Positions 17,387 to 24,968 are shown, counted from the first letter of the stretch. The stretch is DNA of 35,291 nt from Flavobacteriaceae bacterium (GCA_013373385.1 JABXHX010000063.1:1-35291), one strand, 5' to 3'. Notes: generated from the letters alone by a model not told the origin. A program made the numbers and translations.

Positions 17387-18925
17387 TTAGTGTACGTTAC
17401 CCATTAATTTTTTCATCAGTGGGCCAAATACTATTACTACTACTCCGGCACTTATTGCATACATAGCAATCGATTCAAAACCATCTGTGTATACAGGCAA
17501 TGTTTCCAACCCTCCAACTTCAGAATCAGTACTTTTAATAGCTAGTTGCTTACCTATAAAACCAGCAACTTGAAAAGCAAAAGCTGATGATAGGAACCAA
17601 ATTCCCATCATAAAGGATACAATTCTTTTAGGTGATAAATCAGTGATTTTTGATAATCCAACCGGTGACATAAATAACTCACCAATTGAAATCACAAAAT
17701 ACATAATTAATAAATAAGCAAAAGGAACCATTCCGTTTTCATCAGCGCTACCTTTACTCATTGATAACACATAAAAACTCAAACCAGCCATTAATAATCC
17801 TAAACCAAATTTATAAGGTGTTCTAGGATTCAGTTTTTTCTTTGACAAATACCCCCATAAAAGAGATACAGGGATTGCTAGAATAATAATAAACATTGAA
17901 TTCAAAGAATTCGTTTGTGCAGCTGACATAATACCTTCTAGGGAAACATTTCTACTAGCAAACAATGTAATTATACTACCTGACAATTCATGAATACTCC
18001 AAAATAAAGTCATGAAAAATGTAATTAACACAGCCATAAATAATTTTTTACGCTCATCTAAAGTGGCTTTTAGCATTATTGAAGATAGATATACAACAAT
18101 AATCACCAATATGATATTAAAAATTAAACCAACTAAAGTGGTCTCACCAATAATAAAGGTATCTTCTGAAGTTATAGATTTATATGATGATAATAAAAAT
18201 GCAATTACAGGAACAGCAAGTATAGATAAAATTGGAACTAATGTTTTTTGTGGTAACCCTAGTACCTTTTTCTCGTACACTTCCTTACTTGGAGGTAAAC
18301 CTTTATCTCCAAATACATTGTCTTTTATTCCTTTCCAGAAGAAAACCAATCCTGTTAACATTCCAATTCCAGCTAATCCAAAACCATAATGCCAGCCATA
18401 TGATGCTGCTAACCAACCACATAGTAATGGAGCGACAAATCCACCAATATTAATTCCCATATAAAAAATGGTAAAACCAGAATCTTTTCTTCTATCTCCA
18501 TCCTTGTATAGAGATCCTACAAAAGTTGATATATTTGGTTTAAAGAATCCGTTTCCAACCACAATAAATGCCAACGCTAAAAAGAAAGCTAAATTATTTT
18601 CAATGGCTAATACAAAGTGACCTATTGACATTAATATCCCACCTAAAAAAATTGATGAACGCATACCTAAAATACTGTCAGATATTTTACCTCCAATTAC
18701 GGTTGAAGCATAAACTAATGAACCATAAGAAGCATATATAACTAAAGATACTGCATCACGTTCTTCTAATGCTTTAAAAATTTCTTGTACCATGTAAAGC
18801 GTAAGTAACGCCCTCATTCCATAGAAACTAAATCGTTCCCATAATTCTGCAAAGAATAGATAAAATAACCCTTTAGGATGTCCAAACATTTGCTGTTCAG
18901 ATGGATTTACTGTTGAATCTGTCAT
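17387..18925 (-). CDS. Proton-dependent peptide transporter, POT/PTR family (copy 2)
   Basis: 512 aa. The same motifs occur as in copy 1: FAELWERFSFYGMRALL, GNGFFKPNISTFVGSLY and FYMGINIGGFVAPL, plus a central hydrophilic stretch (about 197-215). The ExxERF motif reads FYG rather than YYG. The two transporters are clearly homologous but differ through most of the loops, so this is an old duplication and not a recent one. Expected to import small peptides across the inner membrane; substrate preference cannot be read. Confidence 0.94.
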   Translation of the reverse strand: MTDSTVNPSEQQMFGHPKGLFYLFFAELWERFSFYGMRALLTLYMVQEIFKALEERDAVSLVIYASYGSLVYASTVIGGKISDSILGMRSSIFLGGILMSIGHFVLAIENNLAFFLALAFIVVGNGFFKPNISTFVGSLYKDGDRRKDSGFTIFYMGINIGGFVAPLLCGWLAASYGWHYGFGLAGIGMLTGLVFFWKGIKDNVFGDKGLPPSKEVYEKKVLGLPQKTLVPILSILAVPVIAFLLSSYKSITSEDTFIIGETTLVGLIFNIILVIIVVYLSSIMLKATLDERKKLFMAVLITFFMTLFWSIHELSGSIITLFASRNVSLEGIMSAAQTNSLNSMFIIILAIPVSLLWGYLSKKKLNPRTPYKFGLGLLMAGLSFYVLSMSKGSADENGMVPFAYLLIMYFVISIGELFMSPVGLSKITDLSPKRIVSFMMGIWFLSSAFAFQVAGFIGKQLAIKSTDSEVGGLETLPVYTDGFESIAMYAISAGVVVIVFGPLMKKLMGNVH

Positions 18926-19082
18926 AATTATTTATATAATTTTAGTTGTTTTTATAATCATTGATTCGCTATTAGAATCAAATTTTTAATAATAGTTTGC
19001 CAAGTTTACGGAAAAATCGGCAAAAATCAATCTAAAATATTCATAAATATAGAATATAAAGGCTGATTTCAATCGATTCATT

Positions 19083-19090
19083 TATCTTTG
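19083..19090 (+). promoter_or_regulatory. -7 box (TATCTTTG) for mvaA
   Basis: Exact TAnnTTTG match 23 bases before the mvaA start, in the 188-base divergent gap with the POT gene. Confidence 0.5.
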
Positions 19091-19113
19091 TAACACCCAA
19101 AATTATAGAATCA

Positions 19114-20385
19114 ATGCCCAAAATTATTTCAGGATTTTCTAAACTAACCAAGCAAGAAAAAATAGATTGGTTATCTAAAAATTATTTTAGTTCTCAACCA
19201 GAAATTATAAATACAATTCAACAATACTGGAATGCTGATGAGAAACTCCAACAATTGCATGATGACTTTATAGAGAACACCATTTCTAATTTTTATTTAC
19301 CCTACGGAATCGCTCCAAATTTTATAATCAACGGAAAGGATTATGTGATTCCTATGGTTGTTGAAGAAAGTTCTGTGGTTGCAGCAGCTTCTTTAGTAGC
19401 AAAGTTTTGGAGCAAACGTGGAGGATTCAAATCTGAAGTAATATCAACAACCAAAATTGGTCAAGTGCATTTTATGTACCAAGGCGATAGAAGCGAATTG
19501 ACTAATTATTTTAATCTACAAAAAGAGAACTTGTATAAAGCTACAGCTTCCATTACTAAAAATATGGAAAAGCGTGGCGGAGGGATTTTAGATATTGAGC
19601 TGGTTGATAAGACAGGTAGGCTAGATAATTATTACCAATTACATGTTACGTTTGAAACCAAAGATTCTATGGGAGCAAACTTTATTAACTCATGTTTAGA
19701 AGCTATAGCAAAAGCATTTCGTAAAGATGATATAGAGATAGTAATGAGTATACTGTCTAATTATGTTCCTCAATGTGTAGTTAGGTCAGAAGTTTCTTGT
19801 AAAATAGAAGATTTGGGCGGTAAAAATCCTCAAAAATTTGCAGAAAAGTTTCAACAAGCAGTGCAAATAGCAGAAATAGAACCTTATAGAGCAGTTACTC
19901 ATAACAAAGGAATTATGAATGGAATTGATGCTGTGGTGTTAGCTACAGGTAATGATTTTAGAGCGATAGAAGCCGGAGCTCACGCTTATGCAATCAAAAA
20001 TGGTAGTTATAGTAGTTTAACACATTGCGAGATTAAAAATGGAGTTTTCAGATTTTGGATTGAGATTCCATTAGCTTTAGGAACTGTTGGTGGTTTAACT
20101 GCATTACATCCTATGGCAAAACTATCGTTAGATATGTTGCAAAAACCTTCTGCATCAGAATTAATGCAGATAATAGCAACTGCTGGTTTAGCTCAAAACT
20201 TTGCAGCATTAAGAGCATTAACTACTAGCGGGATACAAGAAGGGCATATGAAAATGCATTTAATGAACATTCTAAATCAATTAAATGCAACAAACGAAGA
20301 AAAAGAACAAATGGTTGCTTATTTTAAAGATAAAACCGTTTCTCATAGTGCTGTTGTAGATAAGTTTAATGAATTGAGAAAGTAG
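19114..20385 (+). CDS. mvaA: Hydroxymethylglutaryl-CoA reductase, class II (degradative-type)
   Basis: 423 aa, the class II length (class I enzymes are longer with a membrane part). Class II motifs are in order: VVEESSVVAAAS (catalytic Glu84/85 region), HNKGIMNGIDAVVLATGND (catalytic Lys and Asp), GTVGGLTALHP, and QEGHMKMH with the catalytic His near the C-terminus. The name degradative comes from Pseudomonas; here the surrounding GHMP kinases and mvaD show a biosynthetic role, reducing HMG-CoA to mevalonate for isoprenoids in the cytoplasm. It is followed six bases later by an inverted repeat that opens the GIY-YIG unit. Confidence 0.95.
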   Translation: MPKIISGFSKLTKQEKIDWLSKNYFSSQPEIINTIQQYWNADEKLQQLHDDFIENTISNFYLPYGIAPNFIINGKDYVIPMVVEESSVVAAASLVAKFWSKRGGFKSEVISTTKIGQVHFMYQGDRSELTNYFNLQKENLYKATASITKNMEKRGGGILDIELVDKTGRLDNYYQLHVTFETKDSMGANFINSCLEAIAKAFRKDDIEIVMSILSNYVPQCVVRSEVSCKIEDLGGKNPQKFAEKFQQAVQIAEIEPYRAVTHNKGIMNGIDAVVLATGNDFRAIEAGAHAYAIKNGSYSSLTHCEIKNGVFRFWIEIPLALGTVGGLTALHPMAKLSLDMLQKPSASELMQIIATAGLAQNFAALRALTTSGIQEGHMKMHLMNILNQLNATNEEKEQMVAYFKDKTVSHSAVVDKFNELRK

Positions 20386-20390
20386 GTGGA

Positions 20391-20405
20391 TGAGCGTAGT
20401 CGAAG
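20391..20405 (+). repeat. Left 15-bp inverted repeat of the GIY-YIG unit
   Basis: TGAGCGTAGTCGAAG, five bases after the mvaA stop codon. It is the exact reverse complement of 20733-20747. Sequences of this type are recalled as very abundant in flavobacterial genomes. Confidence 0.9.
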
Positions 20406-20429
20406 TTACCAAAAGAAAAAGAGAAAAAG

Positions 20430-20771
20430 ATGCCAACTGGATATGTTTACATCTTGGAGTGTGCTGATGGTACTTTTTATACAGGAAGTACCATTGATTT
20501 GGATAAAAGGATTGAGCAACATCAAAATGGTAGAGGAGCTAATCACACCAAAAAAAGATTACCAGTAACTTTGATATATTTTGAAAAGTTTACTAGAATA
20601 GGTGAAGCATTTTCTAGAGAGAAACAAATACAAGGCTGGAGTAGAAAAAAGAAAATAGCTTTAATAGAAGAAAATTATAAAGATTTATCAAAGCATTCTG
20701 AATGTATGAATGCTAGTAATTATAAAGAGTGGCTTCGACTACGCTCAGCCAGCAAGAGAGATAATGAATAA
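20430..20771 (+). CDS. Single-domain GIY-YIG nuclease family protein
   Basis: 113 aa. The GIY-YIG core is complete: GYVYILECADGTFYTGSTIDLDKRIEQHQNG gives the two tyrosines (VYI ... YTG) and the arginine of KRIEQH. The metal-binding glutamate is in FSREKQIQGW, and the lysine-rich RKKKIALI follows, as in the UPF0213/YhbQ-type group. It is probably a DNA strand-cleaving enzyme. The reading frame runs through the right inverted repeat (residues WLRLRSA), so the repeat supplies its C-terminus. Its stop overlaps the start of the GYDIA kinase gene (ATGAATAA). The host of such ORFs and their targets are unknown to me. Confidence 0.85.
   Translation: MPTGYVYILECADGTFYTGSTIDLDKRIEQHQNGRGANHTKKRLPVTLIYFEKFTRIGEAFSREKQIQGWSRKKKIALIEENYKDLSKHSECMNASNYKEWLRLRSASKRDNE
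20733..20747 (-). repeat. Right 15-bp inverted repeat of the GIY-YIG unit
   Basis: CTTCGACTACGCTCA, exact reverse complement of 20391-20405. It lies within the last codons of the GIY-YIG ORF, 16 bases before the next start codon. Confidence 0.9.
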
Positions 20772-21702
20772 ATACTATAGTAACGGGAAATTATTATTAA
20801 CTGGAGAATATGTAGTGCTGGATGGAGCAAAATCTTTGGCAGTGCCAACAGTTTTTGGTCAAGATTTAGTTATAGAACCTATTCAAGAACCGCAATTAGT
20901 TTGGGGGAGTTTTACGCATACAGGAGAATGTTGGTTTGAAGCGGTTTTTGATTTGCCTAAACTGAGACTAAAGAATGCAACATTTAATTCTGATAAAGAA
21001 GGAAGTGCAGAATTTATTGCTGAAACCTTACAAACTATTTTAAACGAAGCAAGAAAACTAAATCCAGATTTTTTACAAACAGAAAACGGATATGTAGTTA
21101 AAACAAATTTGACGTTTCCAAGAAATTGGGGTTTAGGAAGTTCTTCTACACTAATTAATAACATTGCTTCTTGGGCAGGTATTGATGCTTATAAATTACT
21201 ATGGGATGCCTTTTCTGGAAGTGGTTACGATATTGCTTGCGCACAACATAATGCTCCAATTTTTTATCAGTTGACTTCGACTCCACTTAGTCAACCTGAA
21301 ATTAATCGAGTTGATTTCAATCCGAATTATAAAGACGAACTGTTTTTTGTGCATCTAAATAAAAAGCAAAATAGTAGAGAAGGTATTGCTCAATACAAAA
21401 AGAATAGCCAAAACATTCAACAAGAAATTAATGATATTTCAATACTTTCTGATGAATTTGTAAAAGCAACATCGTCAAAAGATTTAGTAAAAGTAATTAA
21501 TGAACACGAGCAAATTATTTCTTCAATTATCAAATTAAACCCAGTGAAGACAGCATTGTTTTCTGACTATTTTGGTGCCGTGAAAAGTTTAGGAGCCTGG
21601 GGTGGAGATTTTGTGTTGGTTACCGGAAATGAAGATACTCCAAACTATTTTAAACAAAAAGGTTTTGAAACAATAGTGCCTTATTCTAAAATGATATTGT
21701 AA
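20764..21702 (+). CDS. GYDIA family GHMP kinase
   Basis: 312 aa from the ATG at 20764. A longer frame from 20710 only adds the translated inverted repeat (GFDYAQPA), so the later start is right and begins MNKYYSNGKLLLTGEYVVLDG, the usual GHMP opening. The ATP loop is NWGLGSSSTL, and the naming motif GSGYDIACA follows. The third GHMP motif is near GAWGGDFVLVTG. Position in a mevalonate cluster that lacks a recognisable phosphomevalonate kinase makes that reaction the best guess, but it is inference. The GIY-YIG unit sits directly upstream and the two frames overlap by eight bases. Confidence 0.9.
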   Translation: MNKYYSNGKLLLTGEYVVLDGAKSLAVPTVFGQDLVIEPIQEPQLVWGSFTHTGECWFEAVFDLPKLRLKNATFNSDKEGSAEFIAETLQTILNEARKLNPDFLQTENGYVVKTNLTFPRNWGLGSSSTLINNIASWAGIDAYKLLWDAFSGSGYDIACAQHNAPIFYQLTSTPLSQPEINRVDFNPNYKDELFFVHLNKKQNSREGIAQYKKNSQNIQQEINDISILSDEFVKATSSKDLVKVINEHEQIISSIIKLNPVKTALFSDYFGAVKSLGAWGGDFVLVTGNEDTPNYFKQKGFETIVPYSKMIL

Positions 21703-21708
21703 TCGAAA

Positions 21709-21812
21709 TGTCACATCGAGTAAATTTATTGGAGAATAAAATAAATTTGTATCGAGATGATTCAATAAAAATTCTCGATATAATTTTCTATTGAAAATCA
21801 CTCGAACTGACA
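21709..21812. repeat. Compound palindromic intergenic repeat (BIME/MITE-like)
   Basis: Ends are TGTCACATCGAG (21709-21720) and CTCGAACTGACA (21801-21812), inverted with ten of twelve matches. Inside are two hairpins: TCGAG-TAAATTTATT with AATAAATTTG-TATCGA, and TCTCGATATAATTTTC with GAAAATCACTCGA. It fills the gap between the GYDIA kinase and the next gene and has no coding capacity. Confidence 0.7.
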
Positions 21813-21821
21813 ACTAAAAAA

Positions 21822-23033
21822 ATGAGTAAAATAATTATAATTGGAGGTGGTGCGGCAGGCTTTTTTACTGCAATTAATGCCAAAGAACAAAATCCAGATT
21901 TAGAGATTACCATTCTTGAAAAAGGAAAAGAAGTATTACAGAAAGTCAAGATTTCTGGTGGTGGACGTTGTAATGTTACGCATGCTTGTTTTGAGCCTAA
22001 AGAGTTGGTGAAATTTTATCCAAGAGGAGAAAAAGAATTGTTGGGGCCTTTTCATACATTTATGACGGGGGATACTTTTGAATGGTTTGATGATAGGGGA
22101 GTGCCTCTAAAAATTGAATCGGATAATCGCGTATTTCCTGAAGCAAATACTAGTCAAGCTATTATAGATTGTTTTCAGAATCAGGTTGTGAAACTCGGAA
22201 TTACTGTGTTGAAAAATCATGGCGTAACGGCAGTTTCTAAAAAAGAAAATAGTTGGGTGGTTACTACAAAAAACAAAGAGTTTATAGCTGATAAGTTGGT
22301 CATAGCCGCAGGAAGTAGTAATAAAGTTTGGGAGTTAGTAAAGACCTTAGATCATACTATTATAGAACCTGTGCCATCATTATTTACGTTTAATATTAAA
22401 GATAAGCGTATTATTGATTTACTCGGAATTTCAGTGCCAAATGCAACAGTAAATATTGTTGGGACAAAATTAGAATCATCAGGGCCTTTATTGATTACTC
22501 ATTGGGGAATGAGCGGACCAGCTGTATTAAAATTATCAGCATTTGGAGCGCGAATTTTAGCCGCTAAAAACTACCAATACAATGTACAAGTTAACTGGTT
22601 GTCTAGACCAACTAACAAGATTGTAAATGTATTAGTAAATCTAAAAAAGAAAGAACCAAAGAAAACAGTGATGTTAAAATCGCCATTTACAGATATTCCG
22701 AAACGATTATGGGAACGATTGGTATTGGCTTCAGATATAAATACATCTCCAAGATGGGCAGATTTGAATAATGCTCAAATAGAACAATTAGCCAACCAAT
22801 TAACCAAAGGGGTTTATAATGCTAATGGTAAAAGTACTTTTAAAGAAGAGTTTGTAACTGCTGGTGGTGTAGATTTAAAAGAAATTAATTTTAAACGTTT
22901 TGAAAGTAAAAAACACAATAATTTATTTTTTGTTGGTGAGGTGTTAAATATTGATGCCGTAACTGGTGGTTTTAATTTTCAGAATGCCTGGACAGGTGGT
23001 TTTATTGCTGCAAAAGCAATTGTTGAAAATTAA
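21822..23033 (+). CDS. BaiN/HI0933-type FAD-dependent flavoprotein (YhiN family)
   Basis: 403 aa, the standard family length. The N-terminal dinucleotide fold is IIIIGGGAAGFFTAINA with ILEKGKE. It is followed by the family signature KISGGGRCNVTHA and ends with the FAD-contacting LFFVGEVLNIDAVTGGFNFQNAWTGGF. Members are cytoplasmic NAD(P)/FAD-dependent oxidoreductases of uncertain substrate (often annotated as aminoacetone oxidase family). Separated from the mevalonate genes by the palindromic repeat and not obviously connected to them. Confidence 0.92.
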   Translation: MSKIIIIGGGAAGFFTAINAKEQNPDLEITILEKGKEVLQKVKISGGGRCNVTHACFEPKELVKFYPRGEKELLGPFHTFMTGDTFEWFDDRGVPLKIESDNRVFPEANTSQAIIDCFQNQVVKLGITVLKNHGVTAVSKKENSWVVTTKNKEFIADKLVIAAGSSNKVWELVKTLDHTIIEPVPSLFTFNIKDKRIIDLLGISVPNATVNIVGTKLESSGPLLITHWGMSGPAVLKLSAFGARILAAKNYQYNVQVNWLSRPTNKIVNVLVNLKKKEPKKTVMLKSPFTDIPKRLWERLVLASDINTSPRWADLNNAQIEQLANQLTKGVYNANGKSTFKEEFVTAGGVDLKEINFKRFESKKHNNLFFVGEVLNIDAVTGGFNFQNAWTGGFIAAKAIVEN

Positions 23034-23034
23034 G

Positions 23035-23092
23035 AAGTTTCGCTAACGTGTTTGAATAAGAAAAGTTGCGTGTTTCAAACACTAAGGTTAGC
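23035..23092 (+). repeat. attC-like bulged hairpin, left boundary of the MarR cassette
   Basis: GCTAAC (23042-23047) pairs with GTTAGC (23087-23092). Directly inside, GTGTTTGAA (23048-23056) pairs with TTCAAACAC (23074-23082); four bases (TAAG) bulge on the right and the loop is 17 bases. It begins with AAGTTTCGCTAAC right after the flavoprotein stop codon. It could also work as a terminator, though no T-run follows. Confidence 0.7.
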
Positions 23093-23155
23093 AAATAAAT
23101 CACAAATAAAAAGTTTGCGAGGACTTTCATAAATTGGCTTTCACTAGGAATTTTT

Positions 23156-23875
23156 TTATTCGGTGTTAGCCACTGGCATTTTTCTTAGTTGTACAATCGA
23201 TAAAATATGGATGAACACTGCTGAAGGCATTAAAAACGCAGGAACTAATACATAAGGGTATTTCAAAAATTCAATTGGAAAAGGCTCTATATCTCCATAA
23301 AATTCTGGAATATAAATTGTTGATTGAAACAAAAATATAATAATAGCAATTACTCCTAACCCTAAATAATTCCACCATAGAATTAAGCGTTTATACCAGA
23401 TGATTTTTTTAAATACTATCAGTCCAATAATGAGTACTGTAAATGCGTAAACCATGTCAAAGTTGTATCCTTCTATTGTGACGTTTGAATGTAATATTCC
23501 TTTGGATACAGTAAATACGAATATGACTTCAATTAGAATTCTAAATGTTTGATAAAAAAACAACCAATGAGGTGGGATATTTTGAATCCAAGTATTATTT
23601 CTGTTTTTATAGATGAAGATTCCCGTAAATATAAATAGAGGTAAAATAGTCAATATAAAGAATCTTGGGGGAAATTCGAGGTTTAGCATAAATTCGGTAG
23701 ATGCTAAAACAAATATGTAGATATGCCAAATAATCAGGAATGAAATAAGTATTACTTTCCTTTTACTATTTTTTGATTTCTGACGATAAGTTTTGTCAAT
23801 TGTTTTTATACCTATTAAAATCAATATTAGTGTCATTAATATTGAAAGTCCTATGTATGCAATTTGTAATTCCAT
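23156..23875 (-). CDS. Multi-pass membrane protein of unknown function
   Basis: 239 aa with about seven membrane segments (roughly 5-22, 43-62, 72-90, 108-125, 138-156, 168-186, 205-225) and a basic loop KTYRQKSKNSKRK after the first. I recognise no family or catalytic motif. Its ATG shares one base with the MarR stop codon (TAATG), so the two genes are translationally coupled and the regulator probably controls it. It could be a sensor or small-molecule handling protein; nothing in the sequence decides this. Confidence 0.8.
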   Translation of the reverse strand: MELQIAYIGLSILMTLILILIGIKTIDKTYRQKSKNSKRKVILISFLIIWHIYIFVLASTEFMLNLEFPPRFFILTILPLFIFTGIFIYKNRNNTWIQNIPPHWLFFYQTFRILIEVIFVFTVSKGILHSNVTIEGYNFDMVYAFTVLIIGLIVFKKIIWYKRLILWWNYLGLGVIAIIIFLFQSTIYIPEFYGDIEPFPIEFLKYPYVLVPAFLMPSAVFIHILSIVQLRKMPVANTE

Positions 23876-24297
23876 TATTTTAGATTTATAAGTTTTGTAT
23901 GTACGAGGTCTAATGCATTTTTTCCGTCCTCTTCTAATAATTGGCTTATTTCATTCATTGCTTTTTTCCATTCAGGAATAATGTCGTTAACAAACGATTT
24001 TCCTAAATGCGTTATTCGAATAGTTGGAAAGTCAGCCCTTGACAGGTAGTTTTTATCAAAAAGGCGTTTTAGATTTCTATTGAGAGATGATTTTTCAAGT
24101 CGAATTATGTCTGATAATTGCTTTTGAGTTAAACCGCCTTTTTTTGTTAAGATAAATAGAATGCTTAATTGGCTATCAGTGATATTGAATGGCATTAAGT
24201 ACTTTCGGAAAACTTTAGCAGTGATACGATTTAGTCTCATTATTTTCCCTGAAATGCATTCAGAGGGATTAAAGCATTTAAGATTTTCAAACTCCAT
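23875..24297 (-). CDS. MarR family transcriptional regulator
   Basis: 140 aa. Winged helix-turn-helix of MarR type: the helix LNRITAKVFRKYLMPFNITDSQLSILFIL, then GGLTQKQLSDIIRLEKSSLNRNLKRL (HTH), and a wing around NYLSRADFPTIRITHLGKSF, followed by a C-terminal dimerisation helix. The start is ATG at 24297. The upstream region holds an 18-base perfect palindrome overlapping the promoter, so autorepression is likely. It forms a two-gene unit with the membrane protein, and both lie between two similar bulged hairpins. Confidence 0.9.
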   Translation of the reverse strand: MEFENLKCFNPSECISGKIMRLNRITAKVFRKYLMPFNITDSQLSILFILTKKGGLTQKQLSDIIRLEKSSLNRNLKRLFDKNYLSRADFPTIRITHLGKSFVNDIIPEWKKAMNEISQLLEEDGKNALDLVHTKLINLK

Positions 24298-24301
24298 AAT
24301 G

Positions 24302-24332
24302 CAAATGTATAATACAAAAGTTGTATATACAA
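24302..24332 (-). promoter_or_regulatory. Promoter of the marR-membrane protein unit
   Basis: Minus-strand -7 box TACATTTG (24309-24302) lies 20 bases after TTG (24332-24330). The box ends five bases before the ATG, so the transcript would be leaderless or nearly so. Confidence 0.55.
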
Positions 24333-24335
24333 CTT
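24318..24335. promoter_or_regulatory. Palindromic operator, probable MarR binding site
   Basis: AAGTTGTATATACAACTT is a perfect 18-base palindrome that contains the -33 TTG. A shorter palindrome TGTATAATACA (24306-24316) overlaps the -7 box. Confidence 0.65.
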
Positions 24336-24370
24336 AATTTGATTTAGAATTGCTCTGTTTTTATGCTTGT

Positions 24371-24426
24371 GGCTAATGTTTTGATATGAACTTTTTTAAT
24401 CGTTTATATCAGTAGTTAGCGAAGTT
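24371..24426 (-). repeat. attC-like bulged hairpin, right boundary of the MarR cassette
   Basis: GCTAA (24372-24376) pairs with TTAGC (24416-24420). Inside, TGATATGAAC (24382-24391) pairs with GTTTATATCA (24402-24411) with one G-U pair, and bulges lie on both sides. It ends GTTAGCGAAGTT, the inverse of the left boundary's start. Confidence 0.6.
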
Positions 24427-24504
24427 ATCGAAAAAACAGTTTAGAATCAAATTGTATTATGTTGTGGTTTTTTCGATTGTTTTATACAAATAATTATTAG
24501 GCAG

Positions 24505-24945
24505 CTACTCTCGTTCTTCAAAAGGAATGATAATTCCTTTTTCTATATAATTTTTTAAACCATGTAGTAAGATTGCCCAACAAAACGATGAGTGTTTAAA
24601 ATGTGCATTTTGTTTCGGCCAATTGGCATGAGAAAAATGAACTTTTGTTTTAGTTTTGTTAATGACTTCAAGCTCAAACCCAAAAGTTGTAGGATTCCAA
24701 TCTTCATCAGCTTTGGTCATTTTAATAAAAAAAGCTGTGTTGGGTTTACAAACCGTTACTTTTCCATACCAATTATAAGCATCGGTAAAATTAAAGTTGT
24801 ATTCGGTATCAACTATTGGCATTCCACTACATTTTAGTGGCCACCAATTCACTAAATGCTTGGGTAAAGAAATTGCATCAAAAATCTTTTTTGCAGCTGC
24901 ATTGATAGTAAAACTGTGGTAGATGGTATTAACTTGAGGTTTCAT
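24505..24945 (-). CDS. SRPBCC (AHSA1-like) domain protein
   Basis: 146 aa, one SRPBCC helix-grip domain. The N-terminal strand and helix (YHSFTINAAAKKIFDAISLPKHLVNWWP) is the typical AHSA1/START opening, and the long C-terminal helix (HSSFCWAILLHGLKNYIEKG) closes the pocket. Such proteins bind hydrophobic small molecules or partner proteins in the cytoplasm; no ligand can be named. A small gene lies 23 bases upstream in the same direction, but a separate -7 box in that gap suggests its own transcript. Confidence 0.85.
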   Translation of the reverse strand: MKPQVNTIYHSFTINAAAKKIFDAISLPKHLVNWWPLKCSGMPIVDTEYNFNFTDAYNWYGKVTVCKPNTAFFIKMTKADEDWNPTTFGFELEVINKTKTKVHFSHANWPKQNAHFKHSSFCWAILLHGLKNYIEKGIIIPFEERE

Positions 24946-24957
24946 GCATTAAAACTA

Positions 24958-24965
24958 CAAAAATA
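24958..24965 (-). promoter_or_regulatory. -7 box (TATTTTTG) for the SRPBCC gene
   Basis: Exact TAnnTTTG match on the minus strand, 12 bases before the start codon. A/T-rich context makes chance likely. Confidence 0.25.
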
Positions 24966-24968
24966 TAT

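Larger units (their letters stand above)
20391..20747. mobile_element. Putative GIY-YIG cassette bounded by inverted repeats
   Basis: A 357-base unit made of two perfect 15-bp inverted repeats enclosing nearly all of a single-domain GIY-YIG nuclease ORF. It lies between two mevalonate-pathway genes that would otherwise be adjacent. Mobility is inferred from this arrangement; no target-site duplication was established. Confidence 0.55.

Noticed and set aside
20386..20568. 60-codon plus-strand frame overlapping the GIY-YIG gene
   Set aside because: It reads the left inverted repeat and the GIY-YIG gene in the wrong frame.
20710..20763. N-terminal extension of the GYDIA kinase
   Set aside because: The extra residues only translate the right inverted repeat; the GHMP N-terminus begins at 20764.
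23035..24426. Classical integron
   Set aside because: No tyrosine-recombinase integrase is present and the hairpin arms do not fit the RYYYAAC/GTTRRRY consensus.
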